This document shows, piece after piece, positions 41,461-51,821 of a stretch of DNA of 64,000 bases. Origin of the DNA: Litchfieldella qijiaojingensis (GTDB lineage: Bacteria; Pseudomonadota; Gammaproteobacteria; Pseudomonadales; Halomonadaceae). The DNA lies in contig NZ_BMXS01000007.1 in NCBI RefSeq assembly GCF_014651875.1, positions 104,673 through 168,672 of the forward strand, read 5' to 3'. A model generated the notes under the pieces. It was not told the origin of the DNA. It made no database searches and was given only the letters and a program-made list of their open reading frames with translations. Made by a program: the position numbers and the translations under genes. Each line of letters begins with the position of its first letter. Positions within the stretch are counted from its first letter, which is position 1.

Positions 41461-43998
41461 ATGGCTAGACTTCCCGGTCGGAGGACACTGCAAACGAACA
41501 GCCCGGAGACCGAGAGCAAAGAAGGTCGCCAGGGCCGAAACCGTCAGATCAATCGTCAAGTGAGTCTTCGGCCTTCCGCTAGTCCTGGCCAATATTATCA
41601 GCGGCCAACTCGGACTCCGAGGAACGCTCAGGCAGAACAGTTGGCTAACGCCTTACAATCTGTCTCCCCTACCCTGGGACGTCTGAGTTCTCATCTTGCA
41701 GAGAAACGCCGGAAGGAAGCCGAACAACAAGCTCAGGCTGAAATCCAACAGATGAGCATGGAGGAAGCCGAACAGCTTGTTCAATCAGGGGAGATGTCGG
41801 AATACGAAAACCCCTACTTTCAGGAAGCTTTCCAGCGTCAATATGGCGTCCGCCTGGGGCTAGCCAAAGGACGTGAACTGAAAGCCAAGTTCGCGACTGG
41901 CTTCAATGCTCGCTCCGATGATGTCGATCAGTTCATCGCTGAGAATCTCGGCGTGGACATGGGGGCAATGGCTCAGAATCCCACTATTCAAGGCGGATTC
42001 ACCGATGCCATGGAAGAAACCATGGTGACGATTCGGGATGAAGCTGCCAAGCAACAGGCTGCCGCCTATGAGCAAGATAAACTCGATGGCGTCTATGAGA
42101 CTTTTACTGCTGAGTTGGATCAGCGTATATCCCGTGCAGAAACCCCGGAACAGCGCAAGGCTGCCATCAATGAGGCGTATCAGGCTATTCGGTCGCACTA
42201 CCCGCAGCACCAAAAGTTGCTCAATCTGAGTAACGCTGAGCAAGACGCTGTGCTGATGCAGGTGGCATCGAAGTACGCCAGGGATGGACAGGCCGATGTC
42301 GTTGAGAAGCTCTTGACGGACAACCGTGGCGGCATCGGTGCGATCATCGACAAGCGAGGCAAGGTGGGCTCTGAGGCTGCATCAATCCTCCGACAAGCTG
42401 AGAAGAACTACCACTCTGATAACCGTGAGCGAACTTTCGATGCCCGCATGAGGTTCTTTGAGGAAGCTGAGCAAGGAATGCTCAACGAGGAAGAGCTTCT
42501 GGCTTGGCATGAAGAGAATCCTGGGGCTCTCACTGAGGGACGCATCCGCTCTCTCTTCCGTTCCAATAGATCAGCTCAGGAAGCCAAACGGAAGGCTCTT
42601 GCAGAACAACGCGAAGAAGACGCTATCCGGGCTCGTCAGAACAACGAACGGGCTGAGATCGTTACCCAAGGCATCAAGGCTTTACGCAACGGGACTACTC
42701 ATCGAATCCAACCTGTAGCTGTCACTGACGACAACGGCGAGCTGGAGATGATGAGCAAAGAAGATCAGTTGGAAGCCATCAAGACTGAGCTTCATAACAC
42801 TGTCATTCCCCGGTATGCCTCACAGTTTCCTGAAGAGGAACAAGGCGAAGCAGCCTTCAACTATGCCCTGGAGATTTACTCGAAGAATCCCAATCTCGTG
42901 AATGATCAGTGGAAGGCTACCCTGGAGAACGCTCCTGGGGCTGTGACTGCCGCCGCCGCCACAGATGGAGATGAAATCCCGACCAAGTTGAAGGAAGGCT
43001 ACGCTCTCTATAATCGGCTTCGAGTGCGGAACCCTGGACTCCTCAATGGAATGATCACTGAGAAGGATCGGGATGTATATGAAGCCATCCGCATCGGTGA
43101 GCAGTACATGGGACTCCCCTTTGAGCGCTCTGTCTCTCAGGCTCATCGCATCGCCACCAATCAGGACATCGAAGATAACCCATCTATTCGAGCACGGTAC
43201 GATGAAGTCGATGCTGCTGTCGAAAGCCTGAACGGCTGGGTAGACGGTTGGGGTGACGTGAAGAATGACTCTTACGTCTCCACGGAACTCCGCAAGATTG
43301 GCCGTCATATTGCTCGTGCAGGTGGATCTACTGGACTTGATCAGGCTGTCGAACGGTTCAAGTCAGAACATGAGTTCATCAATGGATGGGCTGTGCCAAC
43401 TCGTGGTCAGAATGTCCCGGTCAACTTCAAGGAACTCGCTGAGAAGAAGATCAACGAGTACGTCGAGAAGAATTCCGATGAGGGAATGAGTGAAGACGAC
43501 ATTACAGTTTTCCCTCTAGGTGGGTCTGGAAGCAGTGGCGTATGGACACTTGTCGATCAGACGACTGCCAGCCCTCTCTCTGATCCTATTGGCTCAACGT
43601 TCACTCTTGACCAGCTCATGCGTGAAGACCAAGAGGAGCGCGATCGTGCAGCCAGAGAGGCTCTCAGGGAACAGGGACATACCAGCACTGACGGTCTCAC
43701 TGCGGAAGAGATGAACGCCGCTCCTGAAGATGGCGAGGAGGCTGTTGACCTGGGTCACTTTGATTCCTCTACTCCTGCACGGCTCCCAACCAATCTCGAC
43801 CCAAAGATGCGCCAGGGTATTGAGACCCTCCGTGATGCAGGGATTACCCAATCGGACTTCGACAGGTTCCTTGAAGAGAACCGAAGGGAGCCGACTCAAT
43901 GGGCTGGGCTCCTGGGTAACGGGAAGTCATTGAATGCGCCGTTCGCAACGAACCCCACTGTGAGAGAGACGATTCGCCAATATCTCCCCACATCCTAA
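41461..43998 (+). CDS. Internal virion protein C (T7 gp15-like)
   Basis: 845 residues against 747 in T7; helical, Gln/Glu-rich core-stack protein that forms the periplasmic tunnel during DNA ejection. Called mainly by order (between gp14- and gp16-like genes), length and composition. Confidence 0.85.
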   Translation: MARLPGRRTLQTNSPETESKEGRQGRNRQINRQVSLRPSASPGQYYQRPTRTPRNAQAEQLANALQSVSPTLGRLSSHLAEKRRKEAEQQAQAEIQQMSMEEAEQLVQSGEMSEYENPYFQEAFQRQYGVRLGLAKGRELKAKFATGFNARSDDVDQFIAENLGVDMGAMAQNPTIQGGFTDAMEETMVTIRDEAAKQQAAAYEQDKLDGVYETFTAELDQRISRAETPEQRKAAINEAYQAIRSHYPQHQKLLNLSNAEQDAVLMQVASKYARDGQADVVEKLLTDNRGGIGAIIDKRGKVGSEAASILRQAEKNYHSDNRERTFDARMRFFEEAEQGMLNEEELLAWHEENPGALTEGRIRSLFRSNRSAQEAKRKALAEQREEDAIRARQNNERAEIVTQGIKALRNGTTHRIQPVAVTDDNGELEMMSKEDQLEAIKTELHNTVIPRYASQFPEEEQGEAAFNYALEIYSKNPNLVNDQWKATLENAPGAVTAAAATDGDEIPTKLKEGYALYNRLRVRNPGLLNGMITEKDRDVYEAIRIGEQYMGLPFERSVSQAHRIATNQDIEDNPSIRARYDEVDAAVESLNGWVDGWGDVKNDSYVSTELRKIGRHIARAGGSTGLDQAVERFKSEHEFINGWAVPTRGQNVPVNFKELAEKKINEYVEKNSDEGMSEDDITVFPLGGSGSSGVWTLVDQTTASPLSDPIGSTFTLDQLMREDQEERDRAAREALREQGHTSTDGLTAEEMNAAPEDGEEAVDLGHFDSSTPARLPTNLDPKMRQGIETLRDAGITQSDFDRFLEENRREPTQWAGLLGNGKSLNAPFATNPTVRETIRQYLPTS

Positions 43999-44018
43999 AG
44001 ACAATCAAGGAGTAACCA

Positions 44019-47000
44019 ATGGCTGACCGCGAACGCCGACAAACCGGACGAGCCCGAGAGCTGTTCGGTGAGGTGATGTTCGGTCCACAGGAGGGAGCTG
44101 ATTACGGCATTCCTTCCCCTGAAGATGACCTTTCCCGTGGCCAAAAGACTGCCCGCCAGTCCGTCCCAGTGGTCAGGCAAACCGATGCCGAGCGTCGGCG
44201 TGAGCGAGAGCAGCTCGAAGAGGGAACTCCTGGCCTGATCGAAGGGGCTGACCTAGCGACACAGCAAGAGTGGGTTCCCCGTCTCCTGATGGCCAATCCT
44301 GATGACTATGCGCCTGATCCTGACTATGAGATGACCGAGGAGGAGCTTAAAGAGCGAGCCGAGGGACTCCCGGAAGATGCCTTCCAGTACATCGCTGAGG
44401 CTCAATCAAAGGCTCAGGCCGAAGCCCTGGAGAAACGCTACCGGCAAGACTATGAGAACGAACAGAAGCTTGCTGAGATGGGCTTCACTGGGATCGGTCT
44501 GAGGGTCGGTGCGGCTCTCACTGATCCTGCTGCCTGGGGAATCGGTGCGGCTTCCTCAGCGTTGCTCGGTCCTGCTGGGTTCGTCGGTACAGCCGTCAAT
44601 CGAGCCAACCGAGTCAGGAAGATCGTCCAGGCTGGGACTGCCGGTGCTGCTGGGAACCTTGCCGTGGAGTCGGCCATCCGGGCGAATAAGCCTCTTTACG
44701 ATGACATGAACCTGCTCTATGCGACTGGCATAGGGTTCGGTCTCGGTGCTGGTCTCTCAGCTCTCTCACGTAATCCATCCCTTCAGACTGAAGTGGAGGG
44801 ACTCAAGAGCGCTGGAGAAGGCATCAAGAAGGCTGCCGAAGAGGAGATCGGTCAGATCGTCCGGTCAGCTTCCTATCAGCCCGCAGGGAACGTTGGAGAC
44901 GCTGGTGCTGCCCGTGTGTCGAGATTCATCCCGATCAGGGAAGACGACACGTCCATCGACACCTTCCTGGGCAACTACAAGAAGGCTCCTGATGCAGTAG
45001 CGCCAAGAGCCGCATTCGGTGACGTAAGGTTCAGCTCTATGGCCACTGGCTTATCATCCGACAATCCCGCTGTGAGAGCTGCCTATGCGCCGATGGCTGA
45101 GGAAGGCGTGGGGTACACCAACAGGAACGTTGCTGTTCAGATAGGTGCATCCGAGCGTCAGGTTCTCCGTGAACGCCAAGTCACCACTGAATGGCTCCGC
45201 AGCTACAACCCCAACTTCCGTGAGTGGATGTCCAGCCAGAGCCAAAAGAAGAGCTGGAAGCCGTTCTTCAAGGAAGAGATGGCGACTGTCTTCAACCGGC
45301 AGGTGACGGACTTCGTGGAAGGGATCGACAAGAACCCTCACCCGGCAGTTCGTCGACAGGGTGAAGTCATGCGGAAGATCCTCGACGACTACCGCAAAGA
45401 CCTGAACCAACCGATGTCTTACCGTCAGGAGTTCGGTCGGCCAGTGAAAGGCTTCGGGACACTGGAAGAAGACCCCTTCTATGTCCCTCGTGAGTTCGAC
45501 CTTCAGGCTATCCGCCGTCTCGATCAGGAGTTCGGCACGCCTAACCTTGAGATGTTCTTGGCGAGAGCCATCAAGAGTGCTACCGACGACATCACTGAGG
45601 AAGCCGCCATGAAGGCTGGTCGAGCCTACCTGAAAACTGTCCGCAGCATTGACGCTGGGATGGGTATGGATACTGGGCGGATTCTCGGTAGTGGTGACGC
45701 TGAAGAGATCAAAGCGTTCCTCCGCAACAATGCCAACGGTGAGGACATCACTGAGGCTGACATCGAGGACATCGTTGACGCTCTGACTGTGAGGCGAACC
45801 GAGGGAGGCCAGAAGTACAGCAAGAAGCGCACTCCCTTGAACATGGACTTCAAGATGGAGCTGAAGCGCAACCCGGAGACTGGCTCAGGGAGTCGGACGC
45901 TGGATATGCGAGAGCTGTTCAACCGGGACGCTCACGACCTGCTAGCCAGGTACAACCGAAGAATGTCCGGTGCCTTGGCCATGGCCCGCTACAGGATTCC
46001 TGGGCTGTCTGATGGGATTACATCTCATGGTGAGTTCGAGACCCTGAAGAACAAGATCAGGGATGTTGGACATCGCCAAGGGATCGACCCAGAGAAGACC
46101 AACCGGGAACTGGCAGAACTCGACAAGATGTACCGAGCGGTCATGGGAATGCCCAACGAGGCCGACCTGACACGCTGGGGACAAGCCCTGAAGTTCTTCC
46201 GTGACTGGTCCTTCATGCGCTTCATGGGGCAAGTCGGTTTTGCTCAGGTGCCAGAGCTTGGCGTGGCCATCTCAGGGCTGGGCATCAAGACTGCCATGAA
46301 GGGCGCTCCCCAACTGCGCCACATGATTCGGGACGCCAAGACAGGGAAGATCAAGCATGAGGTAGTCGATGAGCTGGAGATGGTGACTGGCCATGGGGGC
46401 GACTGGCTCCGTTCAGGACAGATCCAACGGTTCAACGACATGACCGGCGCTCAAGATACCTTCATGGGACAAGGCTGGAAGGACAAGTTGGAGTTCAGCG
46501 TGAGGCGCGGCAAGCGCGGCGTCTTCGCTCTCTCTGGAATGTCCACCATCAACACTGCCCTACAGCGTGGCACCATGAATGGCATCGTCCAGAGGTTCGG
46601 GGAGGCTGCTCTAGGGACCGGCAAACTGATGAACCGTCAGCGTCTCCGTTCCATTGGCCTCAATGACGCTCAGGTAGACGCCATCCTAGAGAACATCCGT
46701 AAGCACGCCACCTTCAAGGATGGACTGTCGGGCAAGCGAGTCCAGCGGTTGAACCTCAACAAGTGGGACTTGAAGGCTGAGGCTAACTTCACTGAGGCCA
46801 TGTTCCGGTACTCTCGGAGACTGGTCCAAGAGAACGACATCGGGCAGTTCCGTCAGTGGATGGCTCACCCGGTCGCCCGCATGTTCCTCCAATTCCGGTC
46901 ATTCATCATCGGGGCTCACGAGAAACAGCTTCTCCATAACCTCCACATGAGGGACTTCCAGTCATTCTCGACATTCGTCACGACGACGATGATGGCGACA

Positions 47001-47414
47001 GCCGGGTACACCGCCATGACCTACGCCCGGTCCATCGGTCGAGAGGATCAGGGAGAGTATCTGGAGAGGCGGCTGAATCCCGAGGCACTGGCCAAGGCTA
47101 CCTTCGAGCGTTCCTCTTGGTCGGCCCTCATGCCCACGGCCATCGACACGATGGTCCCTGGGACTTTCCAATTCTCGCGCTCTTCTGGTCAGGCTGTAAG
47201 TTCCGTATTCGGGAACCCTACTGCCGACACAGCGGACAGTATGCATACAGCTCTCTCTACGATCCTCACTGGTGACACCCTGGAGAGCCAGGAAGATGTT
47301 CGCAACGTCATTCGACTGCTCCCCTTCCAGAATGCCAATGGAGTGGCTCAGATGGTGAACATCGCTCTTGGCGAGACTGGCTTACCGGAAGACGCTCCAG
47401 AAGAAGACCGCTAA
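44019..47414 (+). CDS. Internal virion protein D (T7 gp16-like), without transglycosylase domain
   Basis: 1131 residues against 1318 in T7. It would span the inner membrane during ejection (hydrophobic WGIGAASSALLGPAGFVGTA near residue 170). The C-terminal half is gp16-like (FFRDWSFMRFMGQVGFAQ, MFLQFRSFIIGAHEKQLLHN). The N-terminus starts MADRERRQTGRARELFGEV and shows no lytic-transglycosylase motif, in contrast to T7, so the difference in length fits loss of that domain. Confidence 0.88.
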   Translation: MADRERRQTGRARELFGEVMFGPQEGADYGIPSPEDDLSRGQKTARQSVPVVRQTDAERRREREQLEEGTPGLIEGADLATQQEWVPRLLMANPDDYAPDPDYEMTEEELKERAEGLPEDAFQYIAEAQSKAQAEALEKRYRQDYENEQKLAEMGFTGIGLRVGAALTDPAAWGIGAASSALLGPAGFVGTAVNRANRVRKIVQAGTAGAAGNLAVESAIRANKPLYDDMNLLYATGIGFGLGAGLSALSRNPSLQTEVEGLKSAGEGIKKAAEEEIGQIVRSASYQPAGNVGDAGAARVSRFIPIREDDTSIDTFLGNYKKAPDAVAPRAAFGDVRFSSMATGLSSDNPAVRAAYAPMAEEGVGYTNRNVAVQIGASERQVLRERQVTTEWLRSYNPNFREWMSSQSQKKSWKPFFKEEMATVFNRQVTDFVEGIDKNPHPAVRRQGEVMRKILDDYRKDLNQPMSYRQEFGRPVKGFGTLEEDPFYVPREFDLQAIRRLDQEFGTPNLEMFLARAIKSATDDITEEAAMKAGRAYLKTVRSIDAGMGMDTGRILGSGDAEEIKAFLRNNANGEDITEADIEDIVDALTVRRTEGGQKYSKKRTPLNMDFKMELKRNPETGSGSRTLDMRELFNRDAHDLLARYNRRMSGALAMARYRIPGLSDGITSHGEFETLKNKIRDVGHRQGIDPEKTNRELAELDKMYRAVMGMPNEADLTRWGQALKFFRDWSFMRFMGQVGFAQVPELGVAISGLGIKTAMKGAPQLRHMIRDAKTGKIKHEVVDELEMVTGHGGDWLRSGQIQRFNDMTGAQDTFMGQGWKDKLEFSVRRGKRGVFALSGMSTINTALQRGTMNGIVQRFGEAALGTGKLMNRQRLRSIGLNDAQVDAILENIRKHATFKDGLSGKRVQRLNLNKWDLKAEANFTEAMFRYSRRLVQENDIGQFRQWMAHPVARMFLQFRSFIIGAHEKQLLHNLHMRDFQSFSTFVTTTMMATAGYTAMTYARSIGREDQGEYLERRLNPEALAKATFERSSWSALMPTAIDTMVPGTFQFSRSSGQAVSSVFGNPTADTADSMHTALSTILTGDTLESQEDVRNVIRLLPFQNANGVAQMVNIALGETGLPEDAPEEDR

Positions 47415-47441
47415 CCGATTCCACATCTAAAAGATTTACGA

Positions 47442-47467
47442 GAGACCGTCCTTTGAGGCGGTCTTTT
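47442..47467 (+). terminator. Stem-loop between gp16-like and tail-fibre genes
   Basis: AGACC..CCT / AGG..GGTCT with a TTG loop, then TTTTC. Probably a partial late terminator. Confidence 0.6.
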
Positions 47468-47490
47468 CGTTTGTATAGGAGACATTATTT

Positions 47491-48888
47491 ATGGCTCTAG
47501 CTCGTGTCCAATATGAGGCCGATGGTTCCACGGACACTTATTCGCTGACCTTCCCGTATATCGCTAAGGAAGACGTTAAAGTCTCTCTCGACGGGACTGA
47601 GACTACTGCCTGGACCTGGGCTTCAGATAGTTCCATCAAGTTCGATACCGTACCAACTTCGGGGACAATCATTGATATTGTCAGGGAGACTGAACGAGAA
47701 AATCTTCTGGTAGATTTCCAAGACGGTTCCACGCTCCTTGAGTCCGATCTTGATCTTGCTGCAACTCAATCTTTCTACCTTGCCCAAGAGTCCTTCGATC
47801 AGACTGGCTCAACGCTTACCGTAGCGGAGGACGGATCGTACTCTGCCAGTAGCCGTCGTATTTCAACTGTCGGGTATCCTGATTCCGACGATGACGCAGC
47901 AACTCAAGGATATGTCAAAGATCAACTAGGGTCTAATGAGCAATATGCGACAGACGCGGAAAACGCTGCGATAGAGGCTCAAAACTGGGCCAATCGGGCG
48001 GAAGACGATCTGGTTCCTGAAGGTGATGGCGTAGATGATTACTCCGCACTTCACTGGGCCAGGAAAGCAGAAGGCTGGGCTCAAGGCGTGAACATGCCGA
48101 GTGCCTCTGGGAATGCCTTGAAGATCCTCCGACAGAAGAGTGATGAGTCTGGCTTTGAGTACATCGAGGAGCCTTACCCGAAGAGCACTGCCGACTCGCG
48201 GTTCATTCAAGGGGAAGGGACTCTTTTGGATGATACTGATGATCTTAATAGTATCAACACAAAGGGTCTTTACGCCTGGGGAAGCCTTAGCCCAGTGAAT
48301 GCTCCATTCGGCGACTACTGTAACATGCTAGTGACCGAGGGGACAGGACAGCTCATTCAATTGGTCTGGGGCACTCCCTCTGGCGTCAGAATGGCCGCCC
48401 GCCGCAAAGATAGCGGAACCTGGGGCGGTTGGACAGAATTTCTCCAAACAGATGGGAGCGGGACCGGGCTGTCTGGAATCGCCAAACTAAGCTCCTCCAA
48501 CACTTTCTCCAGTAGTAACACTTTTTCTGGTTCTACTGAGTTCAGCTCCATGCCTACTGTTGGCGGAAATTCAGTTGTGGAGTCTGGTAGTAACTCCTTC
48601 GGGACATGGTATCGGAATGCGGATGGGTATCAGGAATGCCATCGGATTCATAGTGTTAATCTATCAAATACTTCGATAGTTAATCTTCAATATCCTAAAA
48701 CCTTCACTCAAGTCGATGGAGGAGCTAGCGGGTTTTACAACGGAATAACATCGGGAACAAACGTATCCGCTAATTGGGCAATATCAGCCGACGCCGCCGC
48801 CCAGAATGAATGGCGTTTATTTAGGGACGGGGATGGATACAACGGAAGTGTGGATATATCCATGTCTGCTTTTGGACGTTGGAAGTAA
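47491..48888 (+). CDS. Tail fibre protein (T7 gp17-like N-terminus)
   Basis: 465 residues. Residues 1-150 match the T7 fibre N-terminal tail-binding domain (QYEADGSTDTYSLTFPYIAK, LLVDFQDGSTLLESDLDLAA, FYLAQESFDQ). The middle has an Ala-rich helical linker (AENAAIEAQNWANRAEDD) and the C-terminal half is Ser/Gly-rich and phage-specific, the probable receptor-binding part. Determines host range. Confidence 0.9.
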   Translation: MALARVQYEADGSTDTYSLTFPYIAKEDVKVSLDGTETTAWTWASDSSIKFDTVPTSGTIIDIVRETERENLLVDFQDGSTLLESDLDLAATQSFYLAQESFDQTGSTLTVAEDGSYSASSRRISTVGYPDSDDDAATQGYVKDQLGSNEQYATDAENAAIEAQNWANRAEDDLVPEGDGVDDYSALHWARKAEGWAQGVNMPSASGNALKILRQKSDESGFEYIEEPYPKSTADSRFIQGEGTLLDDTDDLNSINTKGLYAWGSLSPVNAPFGDYCNMLVTEGTGQLIQLVWGTPSGVRMAARRKDSGTWGGWTEFLQTDGSGTGLSGIAKLSSSNTFSSSNTFSGSTEFSSMPTVGGNSVVESGSNSFGTWYRNADGYQECHRIHSVNLSNTSIVNLQYPKTFTQVDGGASGFYNGITSGTNVSANWAISADAAAQNEWRLFRDGDGYNGSVDISMSAFGRWK

Positions 48889-48901
48889 TCAAGAGGAATA
48901 T

Positions 48902-49267
48902 ATGAAAATAAACATCCTGGCAACTCCTGATGGTCCAGACTATTACGGGTTTGATGGGGAAACAATTATCGCCTATGTTGACGGCCACTCGAAGAGTTAT
49001 GATCTATCAGACTTCCCAGAAGGTGGGGAGCTTACTAACGCCGAGAAAATTAAAGGGGTGATCCCAATCTGGTCTGTTGAACGTGTAAACGGGGAGCTGA
49101 AAGTCTTCCTATGTCAAGAAGTAGGTCCTGGGTATTGGAGCGAAAGCGGATGGTTTAATGTGTCTGGATACGACCCCCGCACGGTTCATGTAGTACGCGA
49201 CACGTCCAAGCTACATTATGGGAAGGCATGGGTAAAAACTCGTGATGGAATCCGTTTCTTTGATTAA
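48902..49267 (+). CDS. Hypothetical protein behind tail fibre
   Basis: 121 residues, many aromatic residues and Gly, AGAGGA ribosome site. No recognised domain. Position between the fibre gene and a tail-assembly-chaperone-like gene suggests a role in the fibre tip or fibre folding. Confidence 0.6.
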   Translation: MKINILATPDGPDYYGFDGETIIAYVDGHSKSYDLSDFPEGGELTNAEKIKGVIPIWSVERVNGELKVFLCQEVGPGYWSESGWFNVSGYDPRTVHVVRDTSKLHYGKAWVKTRDGIRFFD

Positions 49268-49281
49268 CCCCGGAGAACATA

Positions 49282-49527
49282 ATGGCGAATATCCAATTTA
49301 AAACTCCAGAAGAGGCAGAGTCAGAACGTCTCGAAGAAGCCAAAAATAAAGCCCGAAGAGAACGTAACGAGAAACTCCGTGAATCCGACGTAGAGGTTCT
49401 CCGGGCTCTTGAATCAGGGAAACCCGTCCCGAAGAATCTCAAAGATTACCGCCAGTCCCTCCGAGACTTACCCGAACAGGCGGGCTTCCCGAAATCTGTA
49501 AGCTGGCCAAATAAACCGAATCTCTAA
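49282..49527 (+). CDS. Tail fibre assembly chaperone-like protein
   Basis: 81 residues. The C-terminal part (KDYRQSLRDLPEQAGFPKSV, then SWPNKP) matches the ending common to phage tail-fibre assembly proteins. N-terminal part is a charged helix. Overlaps the next gene by one base. Confidence 0.7.
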   Translation: MANIQFKTPEEAESERLEEAKNKARRERNEKLRESDVEVLRALESGKPVPKNLKDYRQSLRDLPEQAGFPKSVSWPNKPNL

Positions 49528-49760
49528 TGTCCACCACAAGACAAGCCGCAGAGACCGTCGCACAAGTCACTGCCCCTGTCCCTGTCGGAGTATCGTCCCT
49601 GAGTTTTCTCGGAGTCACTCTCAAAGATTGGGTCTTTATGGGTACAGGGGTACTCATCGTATTCCAACTGATCGTAATCGTTCCCAAAGCCTGTCGATCA
49701 TTGCGATCACTCAAGAATCACATCAAGGAGGTGATAAACCACAATGTCAACCGCAAGTAA
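49527..49760 (+). CDS. Small membrane protein, holin candidate (T7 gp17.5 position)
   Basis: 77 residues with one strong hydrophobic helix (WVFMGTGVLIVFQLIVIVP) and a basic C-terminus. T7's class II holin lies at this place, next to the small terminase gene. A second holin candidate lies upstream of the capsid gene. Confidence 0.6.
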   Translation: MSTTRQAAETVAQVTAPVPVGVSSLSFLGVTLKDWVFMGTGVLIVFQLIVIVPKACRSLRSLKNHIKEVINHNVNRK

Positions 49761-49977
49761 GGAACTCCTTGAGAAGCTTCACAATGCTGTCGGGAAACAA
49801 CTCCTAGAACGCATCGAATCTGGTGAGGCGACTGCCTCAGAGTTCGCCCAAGCAGTGAAGTTCCTCAAGGATAACGGCATCGAGGCTGTGCCGACCGATG
49901 ATAGCCCGTTGGGTCAACTGTCATCTTCAGTCTCAAAGCTCCCCTTCACGAATCCTGACGAGCCCACTTCCCACTAA
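49744..49977 (+). CDS. Terminase small subunit (T7 gp18-like)
   Basis: 77 residues against 89 in T7; LLEKLHNAVGKQLLERIESG and ATASEFAQAVKFLKDNGIEA are typical. A perfect AAGGAGGTGAT ribosome site lies in the end of the holin gene. Recognises concatemer DNA for packaging. Confidence 0.9.
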   Translation: MSTASKELLEKLHNAVGKQLLERIESGEATASEFAQAVKFLKDNGIEAVPTDDSPLGQLSSSVSKLPFTNPDEPTSH

Positions 49978-50099
49978 GTCTCTCTCAATCCCTTCGAGAC
50001 AGCTCTGTGTGCTTCTCTGTGCTGCCTCAACATATCCCCTAGTGCATCTGTACTGCTAACGGATAGAAGCTCTTAGAGAGGCTCACAGGGCTTCTAAGG

Positions 50100-51800
50100 A
50101 TGCGTATGCATAACGTAGTCAATCAGAATATCCCTGAAGAGCTGAAAGACTTCAGGAACTTCCTGTATCTCACTTGGAAGTTTCTTTGGGAGTCCGGCGC
50201 TATTACCGCCCCGAAGCCTGACCCCACGCCTGTTCAATACGACATCGCTCATTATCTCCAGACTGGCCCACGAAGGAAGGTCATTGAGGCTTTCCGTGGC
50301 GTGGGCAAGTCCTGGGTGACGAGTGCCTATGTGTGCTGGCGGTTACTCCTCAATCCACATCTCAACTTCCTCGTGGTGTCAGCCTCGAAGGATCGCTCAG
50401 ACCAGTTCTCCACGTTCACCAAGCGACTGATCTATGAGTTCCCTCTTCTACGCTCCCTTCGTCCCAAGCAAGGTCAGCGTGACTCCAACATCATGTTCGA
50501 CGTGGGACCGGCAGGTATCTCCCACTCTCCCTCAGTGAAGTCCGTTGGTATCACTGGTCAGCTTACCGGCTCCCGTGCTGACGAGATCATTGCCGATGAC
50601 GTGGAGTCCCTGAACAACTCCCTTACCCACGCTCTCCGTGAGCAGCTCTCTGAGCGCATCAAAGAGTTCGACGCCATTCTCAAGCCTGGAGGCGTCATTA
50701 CGTTTCTCGGTACGCCACAGACCGAGATGTCGATCTACAACGAACTCAATGAGCGCGGCTATGAGATTCGCGTATGGCCAGCCCGGATTCCCCAGAACGA
50801 TGAGACGTACAAAGGGAACCTCGCTCCGATGGTCATGGAGAAGATCGCCAGGGGCGGACAAGCGCGTGATCCTGTTGACCCTCAGCGCTTTGGCGATGAA
50901 GACCTGAATGAGCGTGAAGCGTCCTATGGTCGCTCAGGGTTTGCCCTCCAGTTCATGTTGGATACCTCGCTGTCCGACGCTGAGAAGTTCCCACTGAAGC
51001 TTTCCGATCTGATCTGTATGCCTTTGGACCCTGAGAGGGCACCAGTGAAGCTCGCTTGGTCTTCTGGCCCAGAGTACGTCATTGGTGATGCTCCCAACGT
51101 GGGTATGGCTGGCGACAAGTTCTATCGTCCTATGTGGAAGTCCAATGACATGGCCGAGTACACAGGCTCGTTCATGTTCATCGACCCATCAGGACGTGGC
51201 CAGGATGAGACTTCCTACGCTGTCGTGAAGATGCTCCATGGATGGCTGTTCGTCATGGACGTTGGAGGCTTCAAGGGCGGCTATGAGGAAGCCACATTGA
51301 AAGGCTTGGCGACCATCGCAGCGAAACACAAGGTCAATGAAGTCTGGTCCGAGCCCAACTTCGGCGATGGGATGTTCAACGAGCTGTTCAAACCGTGGCT
51401 CCGTCGAATCCATCCCTGCACCCTGGAAGAAGGCCCACGAGCCACTCAGCAGAAAGAACGTCGCATCATCGACACCCTGGAGCCAGTCATGAACCAGCAT
51501 CGACTGGTGATCGACGAGAGGCTCATCAAGAAGGACTACGAGACGGCTTCGAATCCTCGCTATTCGTTGTTCTATCAGATGACCCGGCTGACTCACGACA
51601 AAGGCGCATTGGCTCATGACGACCGTCTCGATGCGCTCGCTGGGGCAGTCGCTTACTGGGTCGAGCAGATGGCTCAGGACGCTGACAAAAGCGCCCAAGA
51701 TCACTATGACCAGCTCCTGAACATGGAACTGGAGAAATTCAAAGAGAACATCCTGGGAAGCTCTCTGGGTGAAAATGAGCAGACCTGGGTTCATCTCTGA
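50100..51800 (+). CDS. Terminase large subunit (T7 gp19-like)
   Basis: Packaging ATPase and nuclease. 566 residues against 586 in T7. Walker A-like EAFRGVGKSWVT, Walker B region DEIIADDVE, C-motif ITFLGTPQT, and the nuclease domain with FIDPSGRGQDETSYAVVKML. The start could be 50100 or the in-frame ATG two codons later. Confidence 0.95.
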   Translation: MRMHNVVNQNIPEELKDFRNFLYLTWKFLWESGAITAPKPDPTPVQYDIAHYLQTGPRRKVIEAFRGVGKSWVTSAYVCWRLLLNPHLNFLVVSASKDRSDQFSTFTKRLIYEFPLLRSLRPKQGQRDSNIMFDVGPAGISHSPSVKSVGITGQLTGSRADEIIADDVESLNNSLTHALREQLSERIKEFDAILKPGGVITFLGTPQTEMSIYNELNERGYEIRVWPARIPQNDETYKGNLAPMVMEKIARGGQARDPVDPQRFGDEDLNEREASYGRSGFALQFMLDTSLSDAEKFPLKLSDLICMPLDPERAPVKLAWSSGPEYVIGDAPNVGMAGDKFYRPMWKSNDMAEYTGSFMFIDPSGRGQDETSYAVVKMLHGWLFVMDVGGFKGGYEEATLKGLATIAAKHKVNEVWSEPNFGDGMFNELFKPWLRRIHPCTLEEGPRATQQKERRIIDTLEPVMNQHRLVIDERLIKKDYETASNPRYSLFYQMTRLTHDKGALAHDDRLDALAGAVAYWVEQMAQDADKSAQDHYDQLLNMELEKFKENILGSSLGENEQTWVHL

Positions 51801-51821
51801 GCACCGACATATCAGGGCTGA

